In this document: piece after piece, positions 24,894 through 33,635 of the stretch
Layout of the letters: each line of letters begins with the position of its first letter
How positions within the stretch are numbered: the stretch's first letter is position 1
From: an uncultured Latescibacterota bacterium
GTDB lineage: Bacteria; Latescibacterota; UBA2968; UBA8231
Reading direction: 5' to 3'
NCBI GenBank assembly: GCA_958295495.1
Contig: OY282352.1
Location: forward strand, 1,364,001 to 1,428,000
DNA length: 64,000 bases
Translations under genes and position numbers: made by a program
The notes under the pieces: generated by a model
What the model was told of the DNA's origin: nothing
Database searches by the model: none
What the model saw: only the letters and a program-made list of their open reading frames with translations

Positions 24894-26882
24894 ATGTCGC
24901 GCCCGGTCTATATCCTGGTGGCGTTGCTTTTGTGTGCTTTTGCAATTGACGCCGCCGAGCGCAAGAGTCCAATCGTCTATGTGGTCAAACGAGGGGATAC
25001 TCTCTCTGAGATTGCCGCGCGTTACCGAGTCTCGCAGAGGCAAATCAAGCGCTGGAACAAGCTCCGCAGCAGTAGGATACGCGCTGGCCAGAGCCTAAAA
25101 GTTGGTCTTCCAGTGCAAAGCGGCGATTGGTATCGCGTCCGGCGCGGCGACACCCTCTCGAAAATCGCTCGGCAGTTCTCCGTCCCGGTCTATAGGCTCA
25201 AGGCGATCAACCGCCTCAATGGGGACGTCATCCACGTCGGACAAAAGCTCCGCTTGCAACCGGCCGCGCCCGTTCGGAGTGCCTCGACCGATGACCACGA
25301 CGAAGAGCAGCGCGAATACACGGTTCGCCCGGGCGACACCCTCTCGAAAATCGCCCTGCGATTTGACGTGGGCTTGAGTTTTCTGCGCCAACTCAACCAG
25401 CTCAAAAGCGACCTTATTCGACCTGGACAAAAGCTCCGCCTGCGCGCTTCGCGGTTAGATGAAGCCGTCCACGTGGTGCAAGAGGGTGAAACCCTGACCG
25501 AGATCGCCCGGCGCTACCGAGCCTCGGTCAGCCAGTTGCAGCGCCTCAACGCCCTTGTCGGCGACCGGATCCTCATCGGGCAGAAGCTCCGCCTCAAAGA
25601 CGCGGAGAGCACGGTACACATCGTGGAACGCGGGGATGCACTGTGGGAAATTGCCCGCGCGTACGGCATCAGCGTCTATCGCCTCAAGATACTCAACGGC
25701 CTCCGGTCAAACCGCATTTACCCAGGCCAGGAACTCAAGCTCTACCCAGACCGGAAGCTCGAACCAAATGCCGCGCCCACGAGCGGTCCGCGGCTGGCCA
25801 CGTACGTGGTGCAACGGGGCGATTACCTCGCGCAGATCGCCCGACTGCACCAGATGAGCGTGGCTGAAATCACCCGCATCAACAAATTAAAGAGAAACGC
25901 CGTCATCCATCCGGGCGACCGGCTCAAGGTGCGCCCGATGCGCTGGGTGGAATTGTCTGAGATTGATTGGGACGACCTGCAGATCCACCGCGCAGACACC
26001 CCGAAAATCGCATCCGGCAACGGCCCTTACTACTTCTCTCGGCCCCGCAATAAGCGCCAGCCGAGCAAGACCTATTACGAGGACCATCCAAGCCCGCCGA
26101 GCAAGACCTATCGCCAAGCAATGCGCCTGTGGCGGGAATTCGAGAGCAAGGTCGGGCGCATGGGGCGTTTGAGTTCCCGGTTGGAAGGCTGGCACATCGT
26201 CCTCGACCCGGGGCACGGCGGGCTGGACCCGGGCGCGGTGGTTCTCACCCGGGACGGCAACGGCAAAAGGCTCTATGTGGTTGAAGACGAGTACGTCTTT
26301 GACATTGCGCTGCGGGTCTATGTCTTGGTGCGCTTGCACGGGGGTCACGCCACCATGACCCTACTCAGCCCCAACCACCTAATCCGCCAAAACGAGCCGG
26401 CGACCCAGACTTTTGTCAATGAAAAGAACGAAGTGTACAACTTGGCCGCTTACAACCACTGGCCGCGCGGCAGCAATCTTTCGACCCGCGTACGCATTGC
26501 CCGTCAGGCCCTTGCCAAAGCGCCGCGGGGCCGGCGCATCTTTCTCTCCTTTCACGCCGATATTGAGCCCAAGGCCCCAGAAGCACCGCTGGTTCTGTAC
26601 TACAAAAGCAGCAAGAGTGGGCGCACAGATCGCGTCTCGCGCCAATTTGCCCGCTCCCTGCTTCCGGCATTGGGGGCTGGTGCCCGCGTCCGCGGGCAGG
26701 GGCTAGGGGTCTTGCGCAACAACCCCGCTGACGTCAAGGTCCTCATCGAACTGCGCAACATGGCGTACCGGGACCACGTCTGGGCCTTGCGCTTTGAGGA
26801 TCTGCGCCACCGCGACGCCGAAAAGGTGGTACACGGCCTCCTCGACCACGCAGCGCGCGCCACGCGCCGCGCTGGCTATTAA
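24894..26882 (+). CDS. N-acetylmuramoyl-L-alanine amidase with six LysM domains
   Basis: 662 residues from the ATG before a clear signal peptide (SRPVYILVALLLCAFAIDA). Six LysM repeats follow, each beginning like VxRGDTLSxIA and ending GQxLxL (about residues 28-350). After a linker comes an Amidase_3 zinc domain: HIVLDPGHGGLDPGA gives the first zinc His, EDEYVFDIALRV the Glu, and FLSFHADI the second His. The enzyme should bind peptidoglycan glycan strands and cleave the stem peptide, in cell separation or envelope remodelling. Six LysM repeats at the N-terminus is more than usual. A terminator follows. Confidence 0.92.
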   Translation: MSRPVYILVALLLCAFAIDAAERKSPIVYVVKRGDTLSEIAARYRVSQRQIKRWNKLRSSRIRAGQSLKVGLPVQSGDWYRVRRGDTLSKIARQFSVPVYRLKAINRLNGDVIHVGQKLRLQPAAPVRSASTDDHDEEQREYTVRPGDTLSKIALRFDVGLSFLRQLNQLKSDLIRPGQKLRLRASRLDEAVHVVQEGETLTEIARRYRASVSQLQRLNALVGDRILIGQKLRLKDAESTVHIVERGDALWEIARAYGISVYRLKILNGLRSNRIYPGQELKLYPDRKLEPNAAPTSGPRLATYVVQRGDYLAQIARLHQMSVAEITRINKLKRNAVIHPGDRLKVRPMRWVELSEIDWDDLQIHRADTPKIASGNGPYYFSRPRNKRQPSKTYYEDHPSPPSKTYRQAMRLWREFESKVGRMGRLSSRLEGWHIVLDPGHGGLDPGAVVLTRDGNGKRLYVVEDEYVFDIALRVYVLVRLHGGHATMTLLSPNHLIRQNEPATQTFVNEKNEVYNLAAYNHWPRGSNLSTRVRIARQALAKAPRGRRIFLSFHADIEPKAPEAPLVLYYKSSKSGRTDRVSRQFARSLLPALGAGARVRGQGLGVLRNNPADVKVLIELRNMAYRDHVWALRFEDLRHRDAEKVVHGLLDHAARATRRAGY

Positions 26883-26931
26883 AACCCCTCGCAACCGGCC
26901 CTGAATGCTTGGCCTTCGGGCTTCTAAACGC

Positions 26932-26968
26932 AAAAAAGCTCCGGAAGGATTGGTCCCGGAGCTTTTTT
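26932..26968. terminator. Bidirectional intrinsic terminator
   Basis: aaaaaagctccgg and ccggagctttttt form a stem whose GC core is 26937-26944 with 26956-26963, flanked by A- and T-runs on the two sides. It lies between the convergent amidase gene and the small gene ending at 26991. Confidence 0.92.
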
Positions 26969-26990
26969 ATTTGTTTGTGCTGTCGTGTGG

Positions 26991-27320
26991 CTAAAAAGGT
27001 CGTTCCTCAATCAGCCGTTTGGCGGCCTTGCGCACAATTTCGGGTTCGAGGCCGGCCAGCTCGCACCAAGGATCGATTCTAGAGCTTTCGACAAAGGCCA
27101 TCTCCGGGGTGTCATCTGGCGTTGCCACTACCTCATCCATCTTGGATATTTCGCGTAAAGTACTGAGAATCATAGCATTAGCAAGGCGTCGATAAGCCAT
27201 CGCAATGCGTTCCACTTGGGCGATATCTTGATCTGTTCTCATAGCACTTCCTGCGGGGTTAAGGGTCTCTGAGATGCGGTAAATAAAGGGTTTAGGGTGC
27301 TGCACTTCGCCTAAAAGCAT
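26991..27320 (-). CDS. Small hypothetical protein
   Basis: 109 residues from the ATG at 27320 (AAGGA just upstream), or 83 residues from the ATG at 27242, which has AGGAAG five bases before it; I cannot decide between them. The protein is helical and acidic. The C-terminal part, WCELAGLEPEIVRKAAKRL, resembles the ends of small phage-like regulators with an EYAGLDPExVR pattern, but I do not recognise a family. Upstream is a very AT-rich stretch with palindromic sequence at about 27380-27402 that could be its promoter or operator. Confidence 0.5.
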   Translation of the reverse strand: MLLGEVQHPKPFIYRISETLNPAGSAMRTDQDIAQVERIAMAYRRLANAMILSTLREISKMDEVVATPDDTPEMAFVESSRIDPWCELAGLEPEIVRKAAKRLIEERPF

Positions 27321-27481
27321 TCCATCCTTTCTATCGCAACAAAAAAGTAGTGTTTGCCGTCTAGCTATCTATATGGTAAGAAATTTTCGCGCAAAATTTT
27401 CAAAAAAATAACGTGTGCGGCAAAAAAATAATCGCCGCACCTAGTGGCGCGGCGGCCATACCATCCTTAACTCTTTTTTTT
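27321..27481. promoter_or_regulatory. AT-rich intergenic region with dyads
   Basis: This is the most AT-rich stretch in this part of the window. It contains overlapping AAAATTTT palindromes around a CGCG core (about 27380-27402). A 7-bp stem (27415-27421 with 27434-27440) has an A-rich loop. It serves as the upstream region of the small gene and the 3' end of the oxidoreductase gene. Confidence 0.4.
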
Positions 27482-28501
27482 TTACATAGTTAGAGATTCT
27501 TCCCGCCGCACGGATCGCCCCTCGGCCGCAGCCCGGTAGAGCCGGTAAATCCACTCAATCGTCCCCAAAGCCTCCCGCCCAAGGGCTTGGGGGGTGCCTG
27601 CGCCGGCTACACCGCGCAAAAAATCGGCCCACTCCAGCTCCCACGAGCGATCTTCGTCCGGGTAGTCAAAGCGCTTGATGTCCGGCGCACCACCTTGGGG
27701 ATTGCGCCGCCCCACGACGGCGCGTTCCGGCCCGTAAGCCCCCCCCAAACCCTCGGCGCAGACATAGCCGTCGCGCCCGAAAACCTCAAAGCTGAAGAGG
27801 TTTTTCCACTGCGTCCAACTCGCGTGCAGCGAGGCGATCTGCCCGGTGGCCGTGCGAAAGAGTCCAAAGGCGTTGTCCTCCACGGGCGAGTCCCAGAAAT
27901 GGGTCTCGGCATAGCCTGTGACTTCGGCAAAGTCCCCCAAGAGCCACTTGGCTAAGTCAATTAGATGCGCCCCTTGGTCCAAAAGCTCGCCGCCGCCCGC
28001 CTTCTCCAGGCTTGTTCGCCACTCGCGGTCGTAGCCGGGTCGCCCGCCGTGGCCATAGCGCGCCCGGATGCTCAGCAACGGGCCGATCTCGCCCGCCGTG
28101 CAAACCTCGTGCAGCTTTTGGACGGCGGGATGATAGCGGTGGTTGTACCCGACCTTGAGTACGCGCCCGCTCCGCTCGGCCGCTGCAACGGCCCGTCGGG
28201 CTTCTTGGGGGTTGCGCCCTAGCGGTTTTTCGCACAGGACGTGTTTGCCAGCTAAGAGGGCGGCAGTGCTGATGGGGGTCAATGCGTCGTGCGTCGTCGC
28301 GACCACCGCGATATCGAGATCGGCCGCGACTAGCTCCTCCCACGAAGCCGCCACCGGGACCCCGCATTCGGCGGCTAGTTCGGCGGCCGCGGCGGCACGC
28401 TCGTCGTAGATCAGGACCACCGCGGACGAGGGATGGGCCTGGGCCGTGACCGCTCGCCGCCGCCCCATGCGACCCGCTCCGACGATCCCCACCTTGTACA
28501 C
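27482..28501 (-). CDS. Gfo/Idh/MocA-family oxidoreductase
   Basis: 339 residues from a GTG that directly abuts the stop of the upstream SDR gene. The N-terminal Rossmann fold begins YKVGIVGAGRMGRRRA. The conserved EKP motif of the family is present in KHVLCEKPLGRN (about residue 95), and YNHRYHPA and GGELLDQGAHLIDLAKWLLG match the C-terminal alpha/beta domain with the catalytic His. The family oxidises sugars, inositols or their acids with NAD(P). The substrate cannot be told. Coupling with an SDR suggests a two-step carbohydrate or polyol pathway. Confidence 0.9.
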   Translation of the reverse strand: MYKVGIVGAGRMGRRRAVTAQAHPSSAVVLIYDERAAAAAELAAECGVPVAASWEELVAADLDIAVVATTHDALTPISTAALLAGKHVLCEKPLGRNPQEARRAVAAAERSGRVLKVGYNHRYHPAVQKLHEVCTAGEIGPLLSIRARYGHGGRPGYDREWRTSLEKAGGGELLDQGAHLIDLAKWLLGDFAEVTGYAETHFWDSPVEDNAFGLFRTATGQIASLHASWTQWKNLFSFEVFGRDGYVCAEGLGGAYGPERAVVGRRNPQGGAPDIKRFDYPDEDRSWELEWADFLRGVAGAGTPQALGREALGTIEWIYRLYRAAAEGRSVRREESLTM

Positions 28502-29332
28502 TCAGCCCTCCTGCTGTTGCACGCGCCGCACCGCAAAGGCCTCCGTGGCCATGATCGCCTCGACATCGAGGGCTTCCCACGGATCCCAAATCGCTGACAG
28601 CAACCGCCCCGTCAGCCCGTCTGAGCGCGCCGAGGCCAGATAGACCGCCAGTGCGGCCGCTCGCTCGCCCGTAGCGTCGCCCTCGCGCAGCCGGCGCAGA
28701 TCCTGCTCCCGTTCTGCTGCGCTCACAGTCGTGCCGGCTGCTAGCCGCTGCTCGAGCATCCGCGTGTTGACCGCTCCGGGGGCAATGGCGTTGACGTCAA
28801 TGCCGTGCTCGGCCACTTCTCCGGCCAAGTTTTCGCTAAAGCGCACGATTCCGGCCTTGGAGGTGCTATACGCGCTAAAGAAGGGCCGCGGCCCCACCGC
28901 GCCGCCGCCCGAGAGATTGATGATCTTGCCGTAGCGCTGGGCGACCATGACCGGCAAGACCTTGCGAGTGCAGTAGAAACAGCCGCCGAGGTTGACCTGC
29001 ACCACCTGCATCCAAGCCTCTGGATCGACCTCTTCCACCCGCCCTATAGGCCCCTGAATCCCGGCGTTGTTGACCAGCACATCAACCCCATCCCAAGCTG
29101 CGAACACGCGCTCAATGGCCGCATCTACCTCCTCGCGCCGCCCCACATCCGCCCGCAATTTCAACGCTGCTTGGCCTTGGTCGGCCAAAAGCGCGGCCGT
29201 CTCGTCCAGCTCTGATCCGGTGCGGGCCAAAATCGCCACGTCCGCTCCTTCCCGCGCCAAGGCCAAGGCAATGGCCCGGCCAATGCCGCGTCCCCCGCCG
29301 GTCACTAGGCAACGCCTACCTATCAGCTCCAT
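28502..29332 (-). CDS. Short-chain dehydrogenase/reductase
   Basis: 276 residues from the ATG at 29332, supported by AAGGAG seven bases upstream; the longer frame to 29485 is not needed. Cofactor motif TGGGRGIG at residues 10-17, NNAG in VLVNNAGIQG, and the catalytic Tyr-x-x-x-Lys in YSTSKAG. The classical SDR length is slightly exceeded. It abuts a Gfo/Idh/MocA gene without a gap, so the pair acts in one operon. The substrate is unknown, probably a sugar or polyol. Confidence 0.9.
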   Translation of the reverse strand: MELIGRRCLVTGGGRGIGRAIALALAREGADVAILARTGSELDETAALLADQGQAALKLRADVGRREEVDAAIERVFAAWDGVDVLVNNAGIQGPIGRVEEVDPEAWMQVVQVNLGGCFYCTRKVLPVMVAQRYGKIINLSGGGAVGPRPFFSAYSTSKAGIVRFSENLAGEVAEHGIDVNAIAPGAVNTRMLEQRLAAGTTVSAAEREQDLRRLREGDATGERAAALAVYLASARSDGLTGRLLSAIWDPWEALDVEAIMATEAFAVRRVQQQEG

Positions 29333-29463
29333 ATCGCGCTCCTTCGTCGCCCGAGTAAATATGCGGCGCGGGCTTGGTCTTGCCAAAGGCCAACCGGCCC
29401 GTCGTTGACCTAGCGGACCATTTGTCCTACATTGGTGTACATCCATCTTAGAGAGCCTATTCG

Positions 29464-30912
29464 ATGTCCCTCCCGAGCACTGCATCCGACCTCAAAGCGC
29501 TCTGCCTCCACATCAACGCCCATTGTCCCGCTGGCGGCCTTTTTGAAGGCGACCGCACCCATCTACACCCGGACAGTAATCTGCCTTGGCGCATTGCCCC
29601 GGAGCCGTTCTGGCTCTCGCCGGCGCAACACCGCTACCTAGACCAGCTCGGCGGCGTCCTACATCAGTTTTACAGGGCCTCCAACCAGCTCTACCACCAA
29701 AGCGTCAAAGGCATTGAGCCGCCTTGGATCCACGAGTACTTGGACTTGGGCAAACCGAGTGCCGTGCGCGAAATGGGCCTCTGGAATCGCATCAAGTCCC
29801 AGTTGCCCTTAGTCATCCGCCCGGACCTCCTGCTCACCGAGGACGGCTTCAAACTGGTCGAGCTAGACGCCATCCCCGGCGGCATGGGCTTCACCGCCCA
29901 AGTCTCGGAGGTCTATGCCGACCTCGGCTACGACATCATCGGCGGTGCCCGAGGTCTGATCGATCCATTCTACGAAGCCATTGCCGCTGCCGCCAAGGTA
30001 GCCGAGCCGCATTTCGCCCTCTTCGTCTCGGACGAGTCCGAGGCCTATCGCCGAGAAATGGAATGGCTGGTCGAGCGGTTGCAGGCGGCCGGCAAACCGG
30101 CCCGCAGTGCCCACCCGCGCGAGGCCCGCTTTGACGAAAATGGTCTCTTCCTTCAAGATGCTGACGAGCTGGCCCCTTGGCGCATTGACGCGGCCTATCG
30201 CTTCTTCGAGTTGTTCGACCTCAAAAACATCCCCAAGGCCGAGCTTTTTGCCTATTTCACCAAGAAGAACGCCCTGTGCCTGACCCCGCCGCCAAAGGCC
30301 TATCTCGAAGAAAAGCTCTGGCTGGCCTTCTACCACCACCCCGCGCTCAAATCCTATTGGCACCGCGCCTTGGGCAAGGAGCCTTTTGCCGCCTTGGGCA
30401 GCCTGATCCCGCGCTCTTGGATTGTCGATGCGCGGCCGCTGCCGCCCCACGCCATCATTCCCGGCCTCGACATTGGCGGCCAGCCCGTCAGCGACTGGCA
30501 GCAGTTGAAGCGGCTAACCAAGAAGCAGCGCGAACTCGTGCTCAAGCCCTCGGGTTTTTCCAGTATCGCTTATGAGAGCAAGGGCGTGTCCATCGGCCAC
30601 GATCTGCCCGAAGCCGAGTGGGCCGAGCGCGTGCAAGAGGCGCTCGACCGCTTTGAGCACCAGCCCTACATCTTGCAGGAATTCCACAAGGCCGCCCGCC
30701 GCACCGTGCGCTACTACGACTTTTACCGCGACGAGGTCGTGCCCATGCGGGGCCGGGTGATGCTGCGTCCTTATTACTACGTCATCGGCGATGTGCCGCG
30801 CCTGTGCGGCATCCAAGCCCTAGTGTTCCCGGCCGACAAGAAGATCCTGCACGGCATGGTTGACGCTGCGATCATGCCCTGCGCCGCGTCCGCGGAAAAA
30901 TCCCCCTTCTGA
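29464..30912 (+). CDS. ATP-grasp-like protein of unknown function
   Basis: 482 residues, soluble, no signal peptide. Features suggest an ATP-grasp ligase: VELDAIPGGMGF (about residue 137), LVLKPSGFSS with a candidate ATP-binding Lys (about 360), and QPYILQEFH (about 400) in the order of nucleotide-binding strands. I do not recognise a named family. The gene ends five bases before larE and is transcribed with larE and def, so it may ligate or activate a small molecule in the same pathway. The function is inferred only from these motifs. Confidence 0.55.
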   Translation: MSLPSTASDLKALCLHINAHCPAGGLFEGDRTHLHPDSNLPWRIAPEPFWLSPAQHRYLDQLGGVLHQFYRASNQLYHQSVKGIEPPWIHEYLDLGKPSAVREMGLWNRIKSQLPLVIRPDLLLTEDGFKLVELDAIPGGMGFTAQVSEVYADLGYDIIGGARGLIDPFYEAIAAAAKVAEPHFALFVSDESEAYRREMEWLVERLQAAGKPARSAHPREARFDENGLFLQDADELAPWRIDAAYRFFELFDLKNIPKAELFAYFTKKNALCLTPPPKAYLEEKLWLAFYHHPALKSYWHRALGKEPFAALGSLIPRSWIVDARPLPPHAIIPGLDIGGQPVSDWQQLKRLTKKQRELVLKPSGFSSIAYESKGVSIGHDLPEAEWAERVQEALDRFEHQPYILQEFHKAARRTVRYYDFYRDEVVPMRGRVMLRPYYYVIGDVPRLCGIQALVFPADKKILHGMVDAAIMPCAASAEKSPF

Positions 30913-30917
30913 CCGCC

Positions 30918-31967
30918 ATGCTTCCCCTAGACGAAAAACTAGCTCACCTCGAAGAAATTCTGCGCCCTATGGAACAGGCGCTGGTCGGCTATTCGGGGGG
31001 GGTCGATAGTGCGACGCTGGCGGTGGCGGCCCAGCGGGTCCTGGGCGCGGGGGCCATCTGCGTCACCGCGGACTCTGAGAGCTACGCCACCGGCGAACTG
31101 GAGAAGGCCGCCGAGATCACCCGCGAGTTTGGCATCCGCCACGAGGTGGTCAAGACCCGCGAGCTGGACAACCCCGACTACGCCAAAAACGCGCCCAACC
31201 GCTGCTACTATTGCAAGCAGGAGCTCTTCGTCCAGATGGAGCAGCTAGCGCGTAGCCTCAATATCGACCACATCCTCTACGGCCAAAACGCCGACGACAT
31301 CGGCGATTTCCGCCCCGGGGCTGCGGCCGCCCACGAGCGCGGCGTACACGCGCCCTTAGCCGAGGCGGGCCTGACCAAGGACGACGTGCGCACCTTGGCG
31401 AAGCGCTGGGGGCTGGCGGTGTGGGACCGTCCGGCCATGGCCTGCCTCTCGTCGCGCTTTCCCTACGGTACGCCGGTCACCGCCGAGGGCCTGCGCCAAA
31501 TAGACCGCGCTGAACGCTATCTGCGCGAGGTCTGTGGCTTTGCCCAAGTTCGCGCCCGCCACCACGAGACGCTGTCGCGCATTGAGTTGCCCGCCGAAGA
31601 CTTGACGCGCCTGCTGGGCGACCCGGGTGCGCGTCGGTCTTTGGTGGAGCACTTGTGGGAAATTGGCTATTTGCAACCCACCGCCGACCTGTGCGGCTTC
31701 CGCTCCGGCAGCATGAACGAGGCCCTACTCACCATCGCCGACTCGGGTGCCGATGAGCCGCTCTTTGCGCGGGTCAATCCGCTGCTCGCAGCGCATTCGC
31801 TCCTGCCGGCCGCATACGAGCAGCGCGGCCAAATGCTCGTTTTGAGCCTACCGGCCGCAGCCATCGCCCGCCTCGCTGCGGCCCCGCTGCGCTCGGCCCT
31901 CGTGGCCGCGCTCTCCGACTTGGGCCTGCGCTATATTGCCCTCGAATTAGACCCTTTGGACAGATGA
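30918..31967 (+). CDS. larE: LarE-like ATP-dependent sacrificial sulfur transferase
   Basis: 349 residues. The PP-loop SGGVDSATLA (about residues 26-35) adenylates the substrate. Cys176 in MACLSSRFPYG sits at the position of the sacrificial cysteine of LarE, which donates its sulfur to the nickel-pincer nucleotide cofactor precursor. A CYYCKQELF segment (about 96-104) is also conserved. The extra C-terminal 70 residues exceed the common length. larA, larB and larC are absent from the window, so the true sulfur acceptor is unsure. It overlaps def by four bases. Confidence 0.85.
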   Translation: MLPLDEKLAHLEEILRPMEQALVGYSGGVDSATLAVAAQRVLGAGAICVTADSESYATGELEKAAEITREFGIRHEVVKTRELDNPDYAKNAPNRCYYCKQELFVQMEQLARSLNIDHILYGQNADDIGDFRPGAAAAHERGVHAPLAEAGLTKDDVRTLAKRWGLAVWDRPAMACLSSRFPYGTPVTAEGLRQIDRAERYLREVCGFAQVRARHHETLSRIELPAEDLTRLLGDPGARRSLVEHLWEIGYLQPTADLCGFRSGSMNEALLTIADSGADEPLFARVNPLLAAHSLLPAAYEQRGQMLVLSLPAAAIARLAAAPLRSALVAALSDLGLRYIALELDPLDR

Positions 31968-32503
31968 AACGCGAAATTGCGCTGTTTGGAGCGCAGTGCC
32001 TCCGCCAGCCGTGTGCTCCGGTCGCAGTGGTGGAGGACGCCATCCGCGCACTCGTCGCCGACCTCTTCGACTCCATGCACGCCGCGACCGGGGTCGGGCT
32101 TGCCGCCCCGCAGATCGGCGTCCTCAAGCGGGTCTGCGTCGTCGATGTGACCGCCCATCAACCGAACTGCCGGCCCGTGGCCTTAATCAACCCCAAGATC
32201 ACAGGCCGCGAAGGCGAGCAGATCGGTGAGGAGGGTTGTCTGAGTTTTCCCGACCTGTACAGCGATGTCAAGCGCTATGCTTGGGTCGAAGTCGAGGCCA
32301 TTGGCCTCGACGGCCAGCCTTTCAAAACCGCGGGCGAAGGCTTTTACGCTCGCGCCCTCCAGCACGAAATCGATCATCTCGACGGCAAGCTCTTCATCGA
32401 CTACCTCAGCCCTCTCAAGCGCCAACTCATGCGCGGCGCGCTCAAGCGGTTAAAAAAAGAGAGTGCCGCGCAGGCCAAAGCCTCGGCCATTGACAGTATT
32501 TGA
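31964..32503 (+). CDS. def: Peptide deformylase
   Basis: 179 residues. All three deformylase motifs are present: GVGLAAPQIG (about 43-52), EGCLSFP with the metal-binding Cys (about 90-96), and QHEIDHLDG with the two metal-binding His (about 132-140). It removes the N-formyl group from nascent proteins. The start overlaps the larE stop (ATGA). A tRNA-Asp gene follows 27 bases later on the same strand. Confidence 0.96.
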   Translation: MKREIALFGAQCLRQPCAPVAVVEDAIRALVADLFDSMHAATGVGLAAPQIGVLKRVCVVDVTAHQPNCRPVALINPKITGREGEQIGEEGCLSFPDLYSDVKRYAWVEVEAIGLDGQPFKTAGEGFYARALQHEIDHLDGKLFIDYLSPLKRQLMRGALKRLKKESAAQAKASAIDSI

Positions 32504-32529
32504 TCCGGCTTTTACCTTATTCAAGTAAC

Positions 32530-32606
32530 GGGGGCGTAGTTCAGTTGGTTAGAACGTCGGCCTGTCACGCCGAAGGTCGCGAGTTCGAGTCTCGTCGTCC
32601 CCGCCA
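32530..32606 (+). tRNA. tRNA-Asp (GTC), CCA encoded
   Basis: A full cloverleaf can be drawn. The acceptor stem GGGGGCG pairs with CGTCCCC (one G-T pair), the anticodon stem is TCGGC/GCCGA around loop CTGTCAC with anticodon GTC at 32564-32566, and the T-loop is TTCGAGT. The discriminator G is followed by an encoded CCA (32604-32606). Confidence 0.97.
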
Positions 32607-32613
32607 TTTTGTC

Positions 32614-32658
32614 AAGCTCCTCTAGCGCGCTTTGCGCGGTTGAGGAGCTTTTCTTTTG
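32614..32658 (+). terminator. Terminator after tRNA-Asp
   Basis: aagctcctc (32614-32622) pairs with gaggagctt (32642-32650), with a second internal stem CGCGC/GCGCG (32626-32630, 32634-32638), followed by TTCTTTTG. It lies between the tRNA and the aldolase gene. Confidence 0.85.
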
Positions 32659-32693
32659 TCAATTCTACTTTTCAAATGCGAGAAAGGTACAAA

Positions 32694-33602
32694 ATGCAAG
32701 GGCGCATCCGCGAAATCCTAGGCTGGTATGGCAGCGACAACCCCGGCACCTTGACCAACTTGGCGCGCCTGCTCAATCACGGTGCGCTCGGCGGCACGGG
32801 CAAGCTAGTCATCCTGCCGGTAGATCAGGGCGTCGAGCACGGCCCTGGGCGCAGCTTCGCCCCCAACCCGCCCGCGTACGATCCGCGCTATCACTTTGAG
32901 TTGGCCATCGCCGCCGGCCTCACTGCATACGCCGCCCCGCTCGGGTTCCTCGAAGCGGGTGCGCGCGACTATGCGGGCGATCTGCCGCTGATCCTCAAGC
33001 TCAACAACCGAGAAAATCTCCACTCCGACGCCGACCCCACTCAGTCGCTCACCGGCTCCATCGCCGCCGCCCTGCGCTTGGGTTGCGTTGGCATCGGCTA
33101 CACGGTCTATCCGGGTTCGGCCCTGCGGCAAGAGATGTACGAAAAGCTGCAAGCCTTGGCCGAAGAGGCCAAGCGGCACGGTTTGGTCGTGGTGGTCTGG
33201 TCCTATCCGCGCGGCACGGACTTGAGCAAGGACGGGGAGACCGGGCTCGACGTCACCGCGTACGCCGCCCAAATCGCCGCCCAGCTAGGGGCCCATATCA
33301 TCAAGGTCAAACCGCCTACGGCCCACATTGAGCAGGACGAAGCCCGCAAGGCGTATGCGGATGTGCCGGCCAGCACCTTGGCCGAGCGCGTGAACCACGT
33401 GGTGCAAGCGGCGTTCAACGGGCGACGCGTGGTGATCTTTTCTGGCGGCCCGGCCAAGGGCGAAGAGGACATCATCGAGGAAATCACCGGCATCCGCGAT
33501 GGCGGCGGCTTTGGCTCCATCATCGGCCGCAACGCCTTCCAGCGCGAGCGCGAAGGAGCACTAGCCTTGCTCAAAAGCGTCATCGAGATCTACGCCGACT
33601 AG
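32694..33602 (+). CDS. Class I fructose-bisphosphate aldolase, DhnA/FbaB type
   Basis: 302 residues from the ATG at 32694, supported by GAGAAAGG upstream; a start at 32676 would place that site inside the gene. The archaeal-type class I aldolase pattern is seen: ILPVDQGVEHGPG near residue 41, ADPTQSLTGS, and HIIKVKPPT, where a Lys acts as Schiff base in the family (about residue 205). SGGPAKGEEDIIEE and GGGFGSIIGRNAFQR form the phosphate-binding loops. It cleaves fructose 1,6-bisphosphate in glycolysis, or runs in reverse. Confidence 0.93.
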   Translation: MQGRIREILGWYGSDNPGTLTNLARLLNHGALGGTGKLVILPVDQGVEHGPGRSFAPNPPAYDPRYHFELAIAAGLTAYAAPLGFLEAGARDYAGDLPLILKLNNRENLHSDADPTQSLTGSIAAALRLGCVGIGYTVYPGSALRQEMYEKLQALAEEAKRHGLVVVVWSYPRGTDLSKDGETGLDVTAYAAQIAAQLGAHIIKVKPPTAHIEQDEARKAYADVPASTLAERVNHVVQAAFNGRRVVIFSGGPAKGEEDIIEEITGIRDGGGFGSIIGRNAFQREREGALALLKSVIEIYAD

Positions 33603-33635
33603 TAGTAGCGGCTTCTTAAATACGCAGAAATTCTC

